Part shown: positions 13,931-23,780 of the stretch, in pieces
Position numbering within the stretch: position 1 is the first letter of the stretch
How the letters are laid out: each line of letters starts with the position of its first letter
Assembly: GCA_013407085.1 (NCBI GenBank)
Contig: JACCGJ010010810.1
Coordinates: 16,536 to 80,535, forward strand
Source of the DNA: Atriophallophorus winterbourni
Taxonomy: Eukaryota > Platyhelminthes > Trematoda > Plagiorchiida > Microphallidae
Reading direction: 5' to 3'
DNA length: 64,000 bases
Made by a program: the position numbers and the translations under genes
The notes under the pieces: generated by a model
Seen by the model: only the letters and a program-made list of their open reading frames with translations
Told to the model about the DNA's origin: nothing
Database searches by the model: none

Positions 13931-16420
13931 ATATATGTTTCTAATCGGGAAACATTCCGGATATATTCACCGTACAGGCTATGCATTGCTTTATTAAGAC
14001 ACGATAGATTGTAAGAAAATGCAATATTAACCTAATTTCAAAAGTCATTATATTTGAAGCTTTTAATCACGTGGGAGAATAAATGGTTTCACTAAATATC
14101 TTACGAATAAACCCGACAATTTTATTTCAATCATTTATATATTCTTAATCAAATAAATCTAGAACACGATCGTTTAATTACGATTTGTTTAAAAAGGATG
14201 AAAGATGCCGTTTGAGGCGACCAATTAGGAAGCATATTTTGTGAGTTGTAGCAACAATTCCGTGAAAGAGGATATACAGAGATCGCGAAGCCCAATTAGA
14301 GCAGCATAGAATTGTGTGATTCCAACTGAGGAAGCATTACTCAATATTAAAGTTAGTAAAAAAACTGGTATTTATATGCTGTATTCAATTGAAAAGAGTG
14401 AGTAAAACTTTATTATCAATTGCAACTCACAGGTTGATACTTTTTGCCTAACTATAATAAGTTTTGCACAAAAAGTTTAAAATATTATGTACACAATGCT
14501 ATACAATTACCGTAAAACACATGAAAAATCAATAATATATTAAATATCATTCGAAATTTCGGGGATATAATTATGCCTGAAATTGCAATGACGCAATGAA
14601 GGCAGCAATTAACTGAAACTGTAGAATGCTTTATCGGTCATTATTCGAGACCCCAAGTAACCCAAAAAAATTTTTGTACTAATATGATGCAAAATATTAT
14701 ATTTTCTTCGAAATGGTTTGTTTTAGTTTGATCCAGAATATGTATAATTGATGTTATCATTGTTTGCAAATCGATATTCATATAAAAGGGAACTAGTAGA
14801 ACGAAATTTAATGGAATAAATAAAGAAAACCTATTTTTCAAGGTACGCCACGAACAATTTGAGACTTACATGTCCTTTTAGAAGCTGTGTTTAGAATAAA
14901 ACAATTCTAATTAATTTCACACAATAATGCATCGAAATACAAGAAATTTATTCTCATATTAAACAATAAAATGACCACATAGATTTTTTTGTTTTTAACA
15001 TTGCCTCCAGATCAGTATTTCAATGTGAGTTATCATAGATGTACAATTTTGTCCAAATTTTATTTCGATATAATGCTTGTGCCTGACTAGTTATATTGGA
15101 GCATACAGCTAGAAAAGATTGATCATAAAAGGCACGAATTAGCTAATATCATTTCATAAACCTTTAATCGTGAAGACATTTAGTGATCTCTTGTGTGCGA
15201 TGTTTTTTTCCTGGCGTAGTGCCCTCGAGCGACAAAAATTCTATTTGCTTATTTCCACATTGATATTGTGATGCATGAGTATTCCGTCACTTTAAGGAAC
15301 AACATGTAATCAACAAAATTAAATGTATCCCGAACTTCAGATTTGATAAATGGAAAATATGTGTAGCATATTAGTTTGCAACTTACGCATTGAGTTGTAA
15401 ATTTCTATTATTAATAAAAAATACAAAGATGTTATGAGCCAAAGCATTTTCAATTTAATTTCTCTTAATTTCGGAAAATTATATTGAACCAATTATGGGT
15501 TTCTGAAATTTAAGTTACTGTTCACATCCGGTCGCGTGTTACAGACCATAACAATTAATTTAAACTCGAATTGTATTTAAACTTTTTGAAGAAATTAAAC
15601 TAAATCTAAATTTCAGACAACAAATAACATTAATATATAAATGCAAAATAGCTTCAAAATAACCTACTGACCATTGTGAGTAATATGATTTCAAGATTTT
15701 CTATGAATTACCTTACACGGGTTCACGAAATATTAAAGTATTATATGCTAACATAAAGTTAAAAATATATGTGACTGTTAAAAAATAATTTTTTCTCATT
15801 CGTCCATGGTTATTTGTTATGAGAATTATTTGAGCATGAATTTCTTGTTTCTTTGCTAATATTAGTTAACGTTTTATAATAGCAAAATTTGAATATTATT
15901 CATAATGAATATAATGAGAATATAGGTGATCAATGCATTTCAAATGTGACACATTAACACTAACCTATGCATACGTCTACATGCCGAAAAAACAAAGTAA
16001 ATGGTTCACAATAAAATATTTGCATGCAAGTACATTACACAAGCTCCACCGATTTAATACTATTTGCACTCCAAAGGTATCAAAACTACGATCGGCCAGA
16101 GGATAACATGATTTGGAATATATATTTTTTAATTTTAAATTGTAATAAACCTTATGTTACTTCTTATGCTAGAAGCAACGGTTGAACATTTATAAATTAA
16201 TTGTTTTGTATGGGTATGATATTGGAGCCTAATGGTCAAATAATATTTGATCTCAGAGAATCAGCCCTTTTTGATGACAATATCGTGAATAACTAGTATA
16301 ATCAAAAAATTGAGTTTTAAGTTCCTGTTGATTGAAATTAAATTTAGAAAATAGTAACTAAGTACTTTTCGTATTTGGCCTCCATTGGTCGATGTCGGTG
16401 GTAAATGCACATCACTAGAG
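13931..16420. other. AT-rich non-coding stretch
   Basis: About 2.5 kb with only short frames (the 66-codon minus frame at 14,641-14,841 has no motif). No repeat match to the rest of the window was seen. Confidence 0.55.
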
Positions 16421-16424
16421 CATT

Positions 16425-16915
16425 ATGATTTCATGCTCCTCAAATATTAAAATGAATAAACAGTCCGATTCGAGAGTTCCAATGGCGCCCGCATCTCTGA
16501 GAGCAGTAAAAAATAATCGGTTCATTGAGTATAGTAGCACGCCGGTGGCGTGAATTTCCTCTTGCAACGAAGAGCTGTATCTGCACTTTGTCTGCTTGGA
16601 CAAGATACTTTACATTGTGCCGCAAAGTAAGCGATCAAGAGCAAGTTCTTCCAAACTAGTGCGGTCAATGTCGTAAGGATTCATATCTGTCATGCAAATG
16701 TCTTAGAACCGTAAGTGCGATCTACCGAAAGATCGACTTCCTGATCGCAACTCACTATAGAGTAAATGTTTTGGAATACAACCATTTTCAATTCTGTAAA
16801 CGTGACCAAGCCAACAGAGGCGGTGCTGTCGTAGTATGGTGAACATGCGGCTTTAGAAAGCACGTCCGCATTCGTTAATTTGTCTATCCATTATATGTTC
16901 AAGATAAGGCGGATG
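16425..16915 (-). pseudogene. RTE-type LINE, C-terminal fragment
   Basis: Read on the minus strand from about 16,905, the frames give TILRQHRLCWLGHVYRIENG, then IPKHLLYSELRSGSRSFGRS, then a DICMTDMNPYDIDR...LALDRL segment. This is the characteristic C-terminal tail of RTE-family retrotransposon proteins (LRQRRLRWLGHV.RM..GRIPKDLLYGEL..G.R..GRPQLRYKDVCKRDM). A stop interrupts it before the LRF.DIC segment. Reverse transcriptase motifs are absent, so this is a 5'-truncated, dead copy. The same tail recurs at 20.2 kb and 32.1 kb. Confidence 0.85.
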
Positions 16916-17675
16916 ATTCTTAAATGCAAATCATTCAGCTTTCGCTCGTGTCTTGTGTACTATGCCATTAAATAATATGAATATATGAATATGAAAAATG
17001 AAATATTGTGTAATCACCTTTGATACTTTCATAAATTTCTGAAACCGAATTAAAGAGTCATTGAGGTGACATTTAAAAGGATTGAATTTTGTTTCAGAAC
17101 AAATATGTATCATGGATTATGCGGCATTTCAAAAATAAAAATTTCGACCTTTGGAGCAATTAAAACATCGGATTAGGCTTTAATGAATGGAATAATAAAT
17201 TTAAATTTAATTTGAATATTTGACTGTTTTAATTCAACAACAAGCCAACCGTGCAATTATTTTTTCCGAAATAATTTTAAGAAAGGTTATTGCTTTAATT
17301 GAATGGTATTTCCATTAAAAAATAATTGAAATTGTAAAAAGAACAAAAGTCATCATTAAATTATCCGAACATGAATATGGTTTTATAATATTTATTTCCA
17401 GGTTCAATAAAATTTTCAGTTAAAGAAAACTAAAAGAATAAATACCAAATTTCCCACCATTTGTAATCTTACTTATTAGCCACTTTATAATCCATTGAAT
17501 TTCAGTGCTTGCAGTGAATATTTACTAATTCTTTCACTCTAAATCGAGTTCACTTTTCAAAAACTTTTAACTGAATTCTTTTGTACAAGATAATTAAATT
17601 CAGGGCTATAAAAATTAGAATGAATTTGAAGTTTATTTAATAAAAAGTAAAATATCGAACTAGAAAACCTTATTA
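16916..17675. other. AT-rich spacer
   Basis: No gene recognised. A minus-strand AATAAA lies at 17,632-17,637 (TTTATT on the given strand). It could serve as a poly(A) signal for the upstream minus-strand gene, but the spacing is long. Confidence 0.4.
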
Positions 17676-17790
17676 CAGTGAACCTGATCTTACTGTCTCC
17701 ACCTGACGACGGCAAACAGCCAGAAACTGGTAGTGGAGTGTAAGGGATGGGGATGTGAGCAACACATTACTTTGTTACAGTGTAATTGTG
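17676..17790 (+). repeat. Family-2 hammerhead repeat unit
   Basis: The unit starts with CAGTGAACCTGATCTTACTG, contains the ribozyme, and ends with GGGATGTGAGCAACACATTACTTTG-like sequence. The same order is found at 36.89 and 51.6 kb (plus) and 51.4 kb (minus). Confidence 0.8.
17689..17744 (+). ncRNA. Hammerhead ribozyme, family 2, core boxes intact
   Basis: The layout is a type I hammerhead. Outer stem I is CTTAC (17,689-17,693) with GTAAG (17,740-17,744). Inner stem I is CCAC (17,699-17,702) with GTGG (17,733-17,736). The catalytic box CTGACGA is at 17,703-17,709, stem II is CGGC-AAACA-GCCA, and GAAA is at 17,723-17,726. A minimal stem III ACTGGT follows, with A at the cleavage position 17,732. 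The only defect is a C-A mismatch at the base of stem II, consistent with a G-to-A change. Minimal stem III is typical of metazoan retroelement hammerheads, which often work as dimers. Of all copies in the window this one has the best catalytic core. Confidence 0.7.
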
Positions 17791-17895
17791 CGAGGTTTAG
17801 CAACGCGGATACTTACAACAAAGAGCTTTCGAACACAATTTGTTACGAATATAATAACTCAATTTGAACTAATATTACTTGGTTTCATTTTTAAA

Positions 17896-18059
17896 TCACA
17901 AGCAGTGTTCAGTGGAGACATTTTTACAACTAAAATGTTTTGATGTCGCGTTCATTTTTATCCAATTTTGCTCTAACCAGCACATATTATAGTATTTTAC
18001 CTCGTTTTTGCCTCTACTTATATTAGTTGAATATGTTAATTTTTTGTATTTGAAGAAAT
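17896..18059 (-). CDS. Tentative last exon of the micro-exon gene
   Basis: A T-rich acceptor ending TTTTTTTAG (AG at 18,061-18,060) is followed by a frame open to a stop at 17,896. Entering in phase 1, as the preceding 12-nt exons require, the first complete codon starts FFKYKKLTYS and the exon codes for 53 residues with three cysteines (MCWLE, FSCKN, EHCL). An internal GAG-GTAAAA could alternatively act as a donor, which would make this a 59-nt internal exon. No poly(A) signal lies close by. The match of phase and frame is encouraging, but transcript evidence is lacking. Confidence 0.35.
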
Positions 18060-18115
18060 CTAAAAAAATATTGTTTGATATAGTGTTAAACTCGCGTATC
18101 CCAGACATTTTGTTT

Positions 18116-18420
18116 TCAATTTTATTATCAGTATTGTCACATTTATTTAATTATTATTATTGTGCACAAACCACACACAGCTCCCATAAAATTATTTCAA
18201 AATTATTTCTTAATTTAGGTAGATTATATTTTAGATCTATTAAATCATTTAGTGTTTATATGTTACTTTAATAATCTAATCAAAATTGTCTAAGTATATC
18301 TGATACAAATTTTAAATTGTTTAATGAACATACTTTGGGCCACCTCTGAGTGAAAAAGATATCAAAACTCGTAAATAAATCGCAAGAAAAATTATTAAAA
18401 TCAGCTTTGGTATTTTGATA
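18116..18420. repeat. Direct repeat copy 1 of the micro-exon cassette
   Basis: Shares a long block with copies 2 and 3, running from TTGTGCACAAACCACACACA to CTCGTAAATAAATCGCAAG, and carries micro-exon 6. It lacks the segment holding the GTAAGT-type micro-exon. Confidence 0.9.
18334..18345 (-). CDS. Micro-exon 6 (12 nt, phase 1)
   Basis: Minus-strand acceptor CTTTTTCACTCAG, exon AGGTGGCCCAAA, donor GTATGT. Entered with one leftover base, it supplies -KVAQ-. Identical to micro-exon 5, within a near-identical repeat, so it arose by recent duplication. Confidence 0.6.
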
Positions 18421-18599
18421 ATATTATTTTGCACAAACCACACACAGCTCCCATAAAATTATTTCAAAATTATTTCTTAATTTAGGTAGATTATATTTTA
18501 GATCTATTAAATTATTTAGTGTTTATATGTTACTTTAATAATCTAATCAAAATTGTCTAAGTATATCTGATACAAATTTAAATTCTTTAATGAACATAC

Positions 18600-18611
18600 T
18601 TTGGGCCACCT
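18600..18611 (-). CDS. Micro-exon 5 (12 nt, phase 1)
   Basis: Acceptor CTTTTTCACTTAG, exon AGGTGGCCCAAA, donor GTATGT. After micro-exon 4 it reads -EVAQ-. Flanking intron sequence is shared with micro-exons 2 and 6. Confidence 0.6.
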
Positions 18612-18693
18612 CTAAGTGAAAAAGATATCAAAACTCGTAAATAAATCGCAAGAAAAATTATTAAAATTAGCTTTGGTATATTGGTGAACCCAC

Positions 18694-18705
18694 CTTGTGG
18701 GGAGC
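18694..18705 (-). CDS. Micro-exon 4 (12 nt, phase 1)
   Basis: Strong acceptor CTTTTATTTTTAG, exon GCTCCCCACAAG, donor GTGGGT. It reads -SSPQ- in phase. It lies in a segment of about 80 bp present only in the middle repeat copy, so it has no paralogue here. Confidence 0.55.
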
Positions 18706-18792
18706 CTAAAAATAAAAGATTATAAAATCAGGTTAATATAAAATCAAGTCAAGATTTATTATTATTAAGTGCCACTGTCTAAATTGACTTAC

Positions 18793-18804
18793 TTCGCCTC
18801 CTGC
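18793..18804 (-). CDS. Micro-exon 3 (12 nt, phase 1)
   Basis: Acceptor TTTGTGTTTTAG, exon GCAGGAGGCGAA, consensus donor GTAAGT. It reads -SRRR-. Paralogous to micro-exon 1: flanking introns about 90% alike, exon differing at 6 of 12 bases. Confidence 0.65.
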
Positions 18805-19090
18805 CTAAAACACAAATCGTTCATATTGTAAAGCGGTTAAAATTTCGATGAAATATTTTCTAAGCTATGTTTACAATTTTATTATCATTATTGTCACATT
18901 TATTTAGTTATTAATTTTGTGCACAAACCACACACAGCTCCCATAAAATTATTTCAAAATTATTTCCTAATTTAGGTAGATTATATTTTTGATCTATTAA
19001 ATCATTTAGTGTTTATATGTTACTTTAATAATCTAATCAGAATTGTCTTAGTATATCTGCTACAAAGTTTTAATTGTTTAGTGAACATAC

Positions 19091-19102
19091 TTCTGGCCTT
19101 CG
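19091..19102 (-). CDS. Micro-exon 2 (12 nt, phase 1)
   Basis: Acceptor CTTTTCACTCAG, exon CGAAGGCCAGAA, donor GTATGT. It reads -TKAR-. Paralogous to micro-exons 5 and 6: flanks about 89% alike, exon differing at 5 of 12 bases. Confidence 0.62.
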
Positions 19103-19201
19103 CTGAGTGAAAAGATATGAAAACTCGTAAATAAATCGCAAGAAAAAGTATTATAATTAGCTTCGATTTATTAATAAATGCCAATGTCTAAATTGACTTA
19201 C

Positions 19202-19213
19202 TGTTCCTTTGGC
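19202..19213 (-). CDS. Micro-exon 1 (12 nt, phase 1)
   Basis: Acceptor TATGTCTTTTAG, exon GCCAAAGGAACA, consensus donor GTAAGT. Joined to exon 1 it reads -GQRN-. The preceding intron is 86 nt. Confidence 0.65.
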
Positions 19214-19299
19214 CTAAAAGACATATCGTTCATATCATAAAGCGGTTAAAATTTCAATGAAATATTCTCAAAGCTATGTTACTAAACAATTGGTCTCAC

Positions 19300-19351
19300 C
19301 TTCAGAGCAAACAACAATGAATATTAACGCGACGAAAATAATAGCCTTCAT
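19300..19351 (-). CDS. Signal-peptide exon of a putative secreted micro-exon (MEG-like) gene
   Basis: The ATG at 19,351-19,349 opens 17 codons, MKAIIFVALIFIVVCSE, plus one base. This is a textbook signal peptide: one lysine, a hydrophobic core of about 13 residues, then small/polar residues. It ends at a splice donor (GAAG, then GTGAGA); without splicing the frame stops seven codons later. A TATA box lies about 50 bp upstream, giving a very short 5' UTR. Downstream on the same strand lie six 12-nt exons, each with acceptor and donor, all in phase 1 and stop-free when joined. Signal-peptide exon, symmetrical micro-exons and duplicated exon cassettes are the hallmarks of schistosome MEGs, whose products are secreted by intra-mammalian stages. 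I cannot assign a MEG family number. The start is chosen for the signal peptide; an upstream in-frame ATG would place the signal internally and precedes the TATA box. Confidence 0.7.
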
Positions 19352-19401
19352 TCCAACGTAGTAATTTTTACCTAAATGTCGATGTACACTGATGCGTCTG
19401 C

Positions 19402-19408
19402 TTATATA
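19402..19408 (-). promoter_or_regulatory. TATA box of the micro-exon gene
   Basis: The minus strand reads CACTATATAAGCAG. Transcription would be expected to start about 25-31 bp downstream, near 19,377, leaving a 5' UTR of about 25 nt before the ATG at 19,351. The spacing supports exon 1 as a true first exon. Confidence 0.6.
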
Positions 19409-19419
19409 GTGCCTAGAAT

Positions 19420-20230
19420 CTAAGCAGCCAATCATATATTTGCCACGATACGTCGAATCATGAATTACATTCCGTCTGAAAAATTTATTGATTAAATTCA
19501 AATGAACTGATAGGTATAATCCTACTCATTATGTTAAACTGGAATTTGGGTCAGAAATTATTAAGTTGAAACCTGTTAATCTTAGTCTCGGTTCATTCAG
19601 TGCAATCATCAAACAACATTTATTGTTGAGCACACAAATTTGGTAGTAAACAATTTTTCAAGTGAAACAAATTATTTGGACGTTCAATTAACTTGATGGT
19701 ATTAATTAGAATGTGACTGAATTATTCCAAGAATAGAGTTATAGGAGAAGTATTAAAGCGATGACTCCTCCCAACAGTTGATCAAGTAGCACGTGGTCAT
19801 AAAACTGAAAATGTGCAATAAAAAGTTCAAGTGTCATGCTTCGAAAACAGCGACATGAATGGCATTACAATAAATATGTATCATCCACTTTGAAATTATT
19901 TACCAGAATTAACATATTGAACACGGTTTTCTGGTATTTCTACTAAATAAATATACCATTCAGAGTTGTGGAATCCGATTTTAAAACACCTACATGGTGG
20001 ATGCCATGGATGAGGGCAAATTATTACCTATAGCTTCATTACAATTTCTTTTGGAGATATAAGTATTTATGTGGAAACGCTACTCGCATATTTTTAAGAT
20101 AAAGTTGATCATTTGTTACATTGGTGTTGCAATGCTTATAGATCAGCATAATCAAAATCACCGGACATTTGTTTATTAAGATCATTCCAAAACTTGAAAC
20201 GAACTACGGACATTTATTTGATTCGTGGGG
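19420..20230. other. Upstream region of the micro-exon gene, no other gene seen
   Basis: AT-rich sequence that should hold the promoter-proximal regulatory region of the minus-strand gene. No further coding signal recognised. Confidence 0.45.
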
Positions 20231-20234
20231 AGGG

Positions 20235-20501
20235 TATTTTTCAGCTATTCAAATGCGCGCGAACGAGGTGTATCTTATCCTCCCCAGTTTGCAGACCACG
20301 CATTACACAATGTCTCCAATGTGCGCGGTCAAGAGCAAGTTCCTTCGAATTCTCGGGCTGAATGCAGAGAGAATTCATATCGCTTTTGCTAACGTCTTTG
20401 CAACGTAAGTGCTGTAAAACGTTTAAAATTAAACCTGCTAACAACATGTCCGTAGAATTCTCCCAGGAAGTTGCATGATTTAGACAGATTTGAGAGTTCA
20501 T
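20235..20501 (-). pseudogene. RTE-type LINE, extreme C-terminal fragment
   Basis: An 86-codon open frame includes RCKDVSKSDMNSLCI, ELALDRAHWRHCV and RGLQTGEDK. These match the final segment of RTE proteins (KDVCKRDMKALGI...LA.DRS.WR..V..GLQTGEEK). No polymerase motifs remain. The copy is 5'-truncated and on the same strand as the 16.4-kb relative. Confidence 0.85.
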
Positions 20502-20519
20502 TCTTTGCAGGTATAATGA

Positions 20520-21690
20520 GAGCCATATATTATTTATGCATATCTCTGCAATCGAAGATATTATATCTTCAAATAACTAAGTTATTCGTGAGCTCCAGGC
20601 ATTAGCTGTCAAATCTGCATTATTGTTTACAACAATACGTTTGATCAGCAGGTGCTATACTAATAGTTGACCTACGGAAAACAGTCTATAACCAAAAATA
20701 TCTATACAATATGTAAACGTTATTTTGATGAATTTAATTATATTTCTCAATGTTGTGCACTTTTTCTTTGCACTAAAATGTGGAAGAAACACCTTAATTC
20801 GGGATTATCTGTCGAGACTTTTCACATTACATCACTGTTCTCTCTCGAGAACCTCAAAAGTTATGTACATAGGCCTTACTATATATTGGTCCTCAAAACA
20901 CTTTCACCTACACAACTAAGATTGACAGTAATTCAGTGGTTTACCGTCAGTTCTTTCTAAAATCTCCAGTTAATTTCACGCGAGCGGTAAAACTGGACTC
21001 AAAGAAGCGATTCTTGCAGCCCCCCATTAGTTGCATAAGTCTAGAAGTTATTACTAAATGAGGATCACGAAATTTGTGAACCACTGATTGGTTCGAAGCC
21101 AAAGATGTCGTGACGAATATCAACCAGGCGCAGCAATTGTCATTTCATTATTTAAACAAATATCGTAAGTGAAGATATGTGCCTTTAATGGCAAGCTCGA
21201 GTTATTGTGCGTCGGATTTCCAGTGCAATTTTAAATGTTCGACTAATCCAACTTATTTTGTTTACAGTGGGTTAATGTAAATTTTAACCAAGAAGTCCTG
21301 TCTTGTTGCATCTAATTGTGAGAAAATTTGGAATTTTGTCGAGAGAAACTTAAATGAGTTATAACTCTCAATGCATATTTCAGTGTTGTCGATTCTCTAT
21401 TAAAGTTTTGAGCACAAAGCTTCACTCAAAAAAATAATTTTAGCATGATAGTTTTACGATATGCTACCTACTATTCATCCGAAGCTACGTTGACCTCCAT
21501 TAAATTATTCATCGTGTGTTCAAATGTTCGCATCGACTCTCGTACGTCTCAGAATCATGCGAAGAATTAATCATTCTCGTTTATTTTTGACCACTTAAAT
21601 AAAGTTTGACATTTTAACTAGCAGAAGGAATTTGAATAATTCATTCAAATAAAAATTAAATGTTAACAATATTATCTTTTCTATAAGATT
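20520..21690. other. Non-coding spacer
   Basis: Two overlapping 64-97 codon plus frames at 20.67-20.96 kb have no recognisable motif. Otherwise AT-rich, with nothing identified. Confidence 0.5.
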
Positions 21691-21699
21691 GTGACGGAA

Positions 21700-22165
21700 A
21701 GTTTAGTATTTGATGCTTGAATACGTTTGTCAACCTCTGCAGCTTTCACAGTAAATCTATCATTTAAGTACAAAAAGTTATTACTTTGTTGCCGGGTGGC
21801 ACATGAGGCGAAGACAAATTCACGCCAGTGGTTGCGGTCTGTCGCTGCTTCCTTTGCCGTCTGCACCGTGAATCCTTGTGCATGTAGTTCGCGTTCCAAC
21901 GTTCTACGCCAAGTTTCCTTAGGCCGTCCCCTTTTTCGTTTACCTTGCGGATGCCAGTGCATGGCTACCTTCGTATGCGAACTGGGATCCATCCTGCAGA
22001 CATGACCGAACCAAGGATCTGTTGTCATCGTTTCCGTAGCAATGTAGGTTTTACGGGATAGGGTTGCTAGCCCTAAGCCCAACCCTCCTCCTTTCTCAGA
22101 CGGGCTTGGGACCGTCCTTGGCGGAGTTTTTGTTATATACGAATCTGTATATATGGTGTACAAAT
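21700..22165 (-). pseudogene. Non-LTR retrotransposon C-terminal tail
   Basis: A 160-codon frame contains WFGHVCRMDPSSHTKVAMHW, then GKRKRGRPKETWRRTLERE, and AATDRNHWREFVFASCATR. This is the terminal WxGHV...RGRP..TWRR..E.E......A.DR..WR..V...CA.R block found in several LINE families of flatworms, cnidarians and molluscs. The N-terminal part of the frame is unrelated, and polymerase motifs are missing. It is a 5'-truncated copy, different from the RTE tails at 16.4 and 20.2 kb. Confidence 0.85.
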
Positions 22166-22373
22166 ATTTTCATACATAATAGTCATTCGCTCAAACTTGA
22201 ATTACAGAGAAACGCATGCGCAAACGCTCCAGCGTTAAGTACTGTCAACAAACGTTCAGGGAATTTGAAAAAAACTCATTTATGTTGTCAGTAAAGATGT
22301 CGAACTGAAATTCCCACCCTAACCGTGTGCAAAAATAGATTTTAATCTAAAAACTCGTCAGCTAGTTTTAGCC

Positions 22374-22420
22374 TCACTTATCAATATGGGACAGTAGGAT
22401 CAGTATTCGCATGCGGTTAA
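22374..22420 (-). repeat. Hammerhead satellite fragment, 5' flank only
   Basis: The minus strand reads CGCATGCGAATACTGATCCTACTGTCCC-like sequence, the segment directly preceding the family-1 ribozyme in the 35-36 kb array. The core is gone. It sits just outside the left end of the large inverted repeat. Confidence 0.45.
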
Positions 22421-23780
22421 AACAGTAGAAGAATGATAAACAATTTGCGGTTGTCAGCCAGTTGTGGATAAGGTCACTATTGAAGTATATTTTAGAACTG
22501 CGTATGGTTCGGATCAGTGTTGGGCTAATTCCCCGAAGCACGTAGCCTCGGTGCAATTTGAACGTGTCATTTGATTGAAACCACACATGAGCATATTATA
22601 AAATAGTTTCGGACTGTTTATGATAGTCGTCAGATGATTTGGTGTCAAGCGATTCCATCCGTAGCTTTTGTCATGTTCTATTCGTTTAAGTGAAATTGTT
22701 CGAAGGGGCATATTGTTGAACAGCTGGTAATATTTTCCAATTGGGCTTTATTTTGGAAAGGTTCTCACCAGACGTGTTTCAAGTTTATTCTTCCAAAACA
22801 CGAATTTATATGGCTATAATCTAGTACATATGTCACTACACATGTCACACGGACAATACGAATCTGATCCCTCTCATGTATCCATCGTTCACTAGTTGTT
22901 TGAGGCGATTATGTCAGCTAAATTTATAAAATATGCCGCACAAATTTATAAAGTTTTTTTAGAAAACACTTTGCAATCATATTAGGATTATCAACTTAGT
23001 TCCTAAAGGCAAGGAAGTAGATTTGCATGGAGAATTCGAGAAGTTCAGGATACCTTCTACATCGATTTCAATTCGAATATAAATTTGCAGTGACAAATGA
23101 TCATTCTGTATTGACAGAAAACTCATCGATATATAGGGTTCCATTAGCGTTTGGCGTTTCTTGTACTCGTTAGTCTACCAAACTCTAATTCAACTGATCA
23201 ATAAACCGCGTAAATTTAATGTAGACTTGGTGTTCAGTGAATTCTTTCGCGGCGATGATCAGAGAAATATTCAACTATTTAACAATGGTATTTACAATAA
23301 ATGAAAACAGATACGCGTATACTTCAGAGATTCAAGAATGTGATACGAAACAAATAGCGATATATTATATAGATTCAGTATCAGTGGTGCGTTTTTATTG
23401 TGGAATATTCAGTGAACGTAGCACTTTATACCGATGGTTTCTTTAAAAAATTATAAATCTCGGTACAACGGTGTTTACAGAGATTTTGTTGCTGTGATTT
23501 CCAAAACACCGGCATATCACGGAGTATGTTTTCAATGAATTCTGAACCATGAATACGAACACTGACCTCGAATTTAAGACTTTATATGTCCTGGATTTGT
23601 TTCGCAGATTTGCATTTTAGTTTAACAGCGATAACGGTTCAATCAGTTAAAATTTTATGCTGCTGCGTATCACTTAAAAATTATCGTAAGAATGTAAGCG
23701 CTGGTTCTTCATTAAAGTGGTATTTTGCTTGCATATATCGGTGCGAATCACGCTCGGCTAATAAGGTGACTGGTGATAAG

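Larger units (their letters stand above)
18421..18868. repeat. Direct repeat copy 2 of the micro-exon cassette
   Basis: The longest copy, about 448 bp, carrying micro-exons 5, 4 and 3. The block around micro-exon 5 is nearly identical to copy 1 over more than 250 bp. Confidence 0.9.
18869..19281. repeat. Direct repeat copy 3 of the micro-exon cassette
   Basis: Carries micro-exons 2 and 1. It is more diverged than copies 1 and 2 and lacks the segment of about 80 bp with micro-exon 4. Its end merges with the first intron after exon 1. Confidence 0.88.

Noticed and set aside
18431..18470. A conserved block, GCACAAACCACACACAGCTC, in all three repeats as a further exon
   Set aside because: On the minus strand no pyrimidine tract precedes a usable AG. 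Conservation is explained by the duplication itself.
18510..18590. A possible 33-nt exon in the micro-exon repeats (acceptor TTGTATCAG, donor GTAACA)
   Set aside because: In the phase set by the neighbouring exons it contains a TGA stop, and its acceptor lacks a pyrimidine tract.
23237..23446. A 69-codon frame in the left arm
   Set aside because: The right-arm counterpart (about 33,380-33,600) has frame-breaking indels and no motif is visible.
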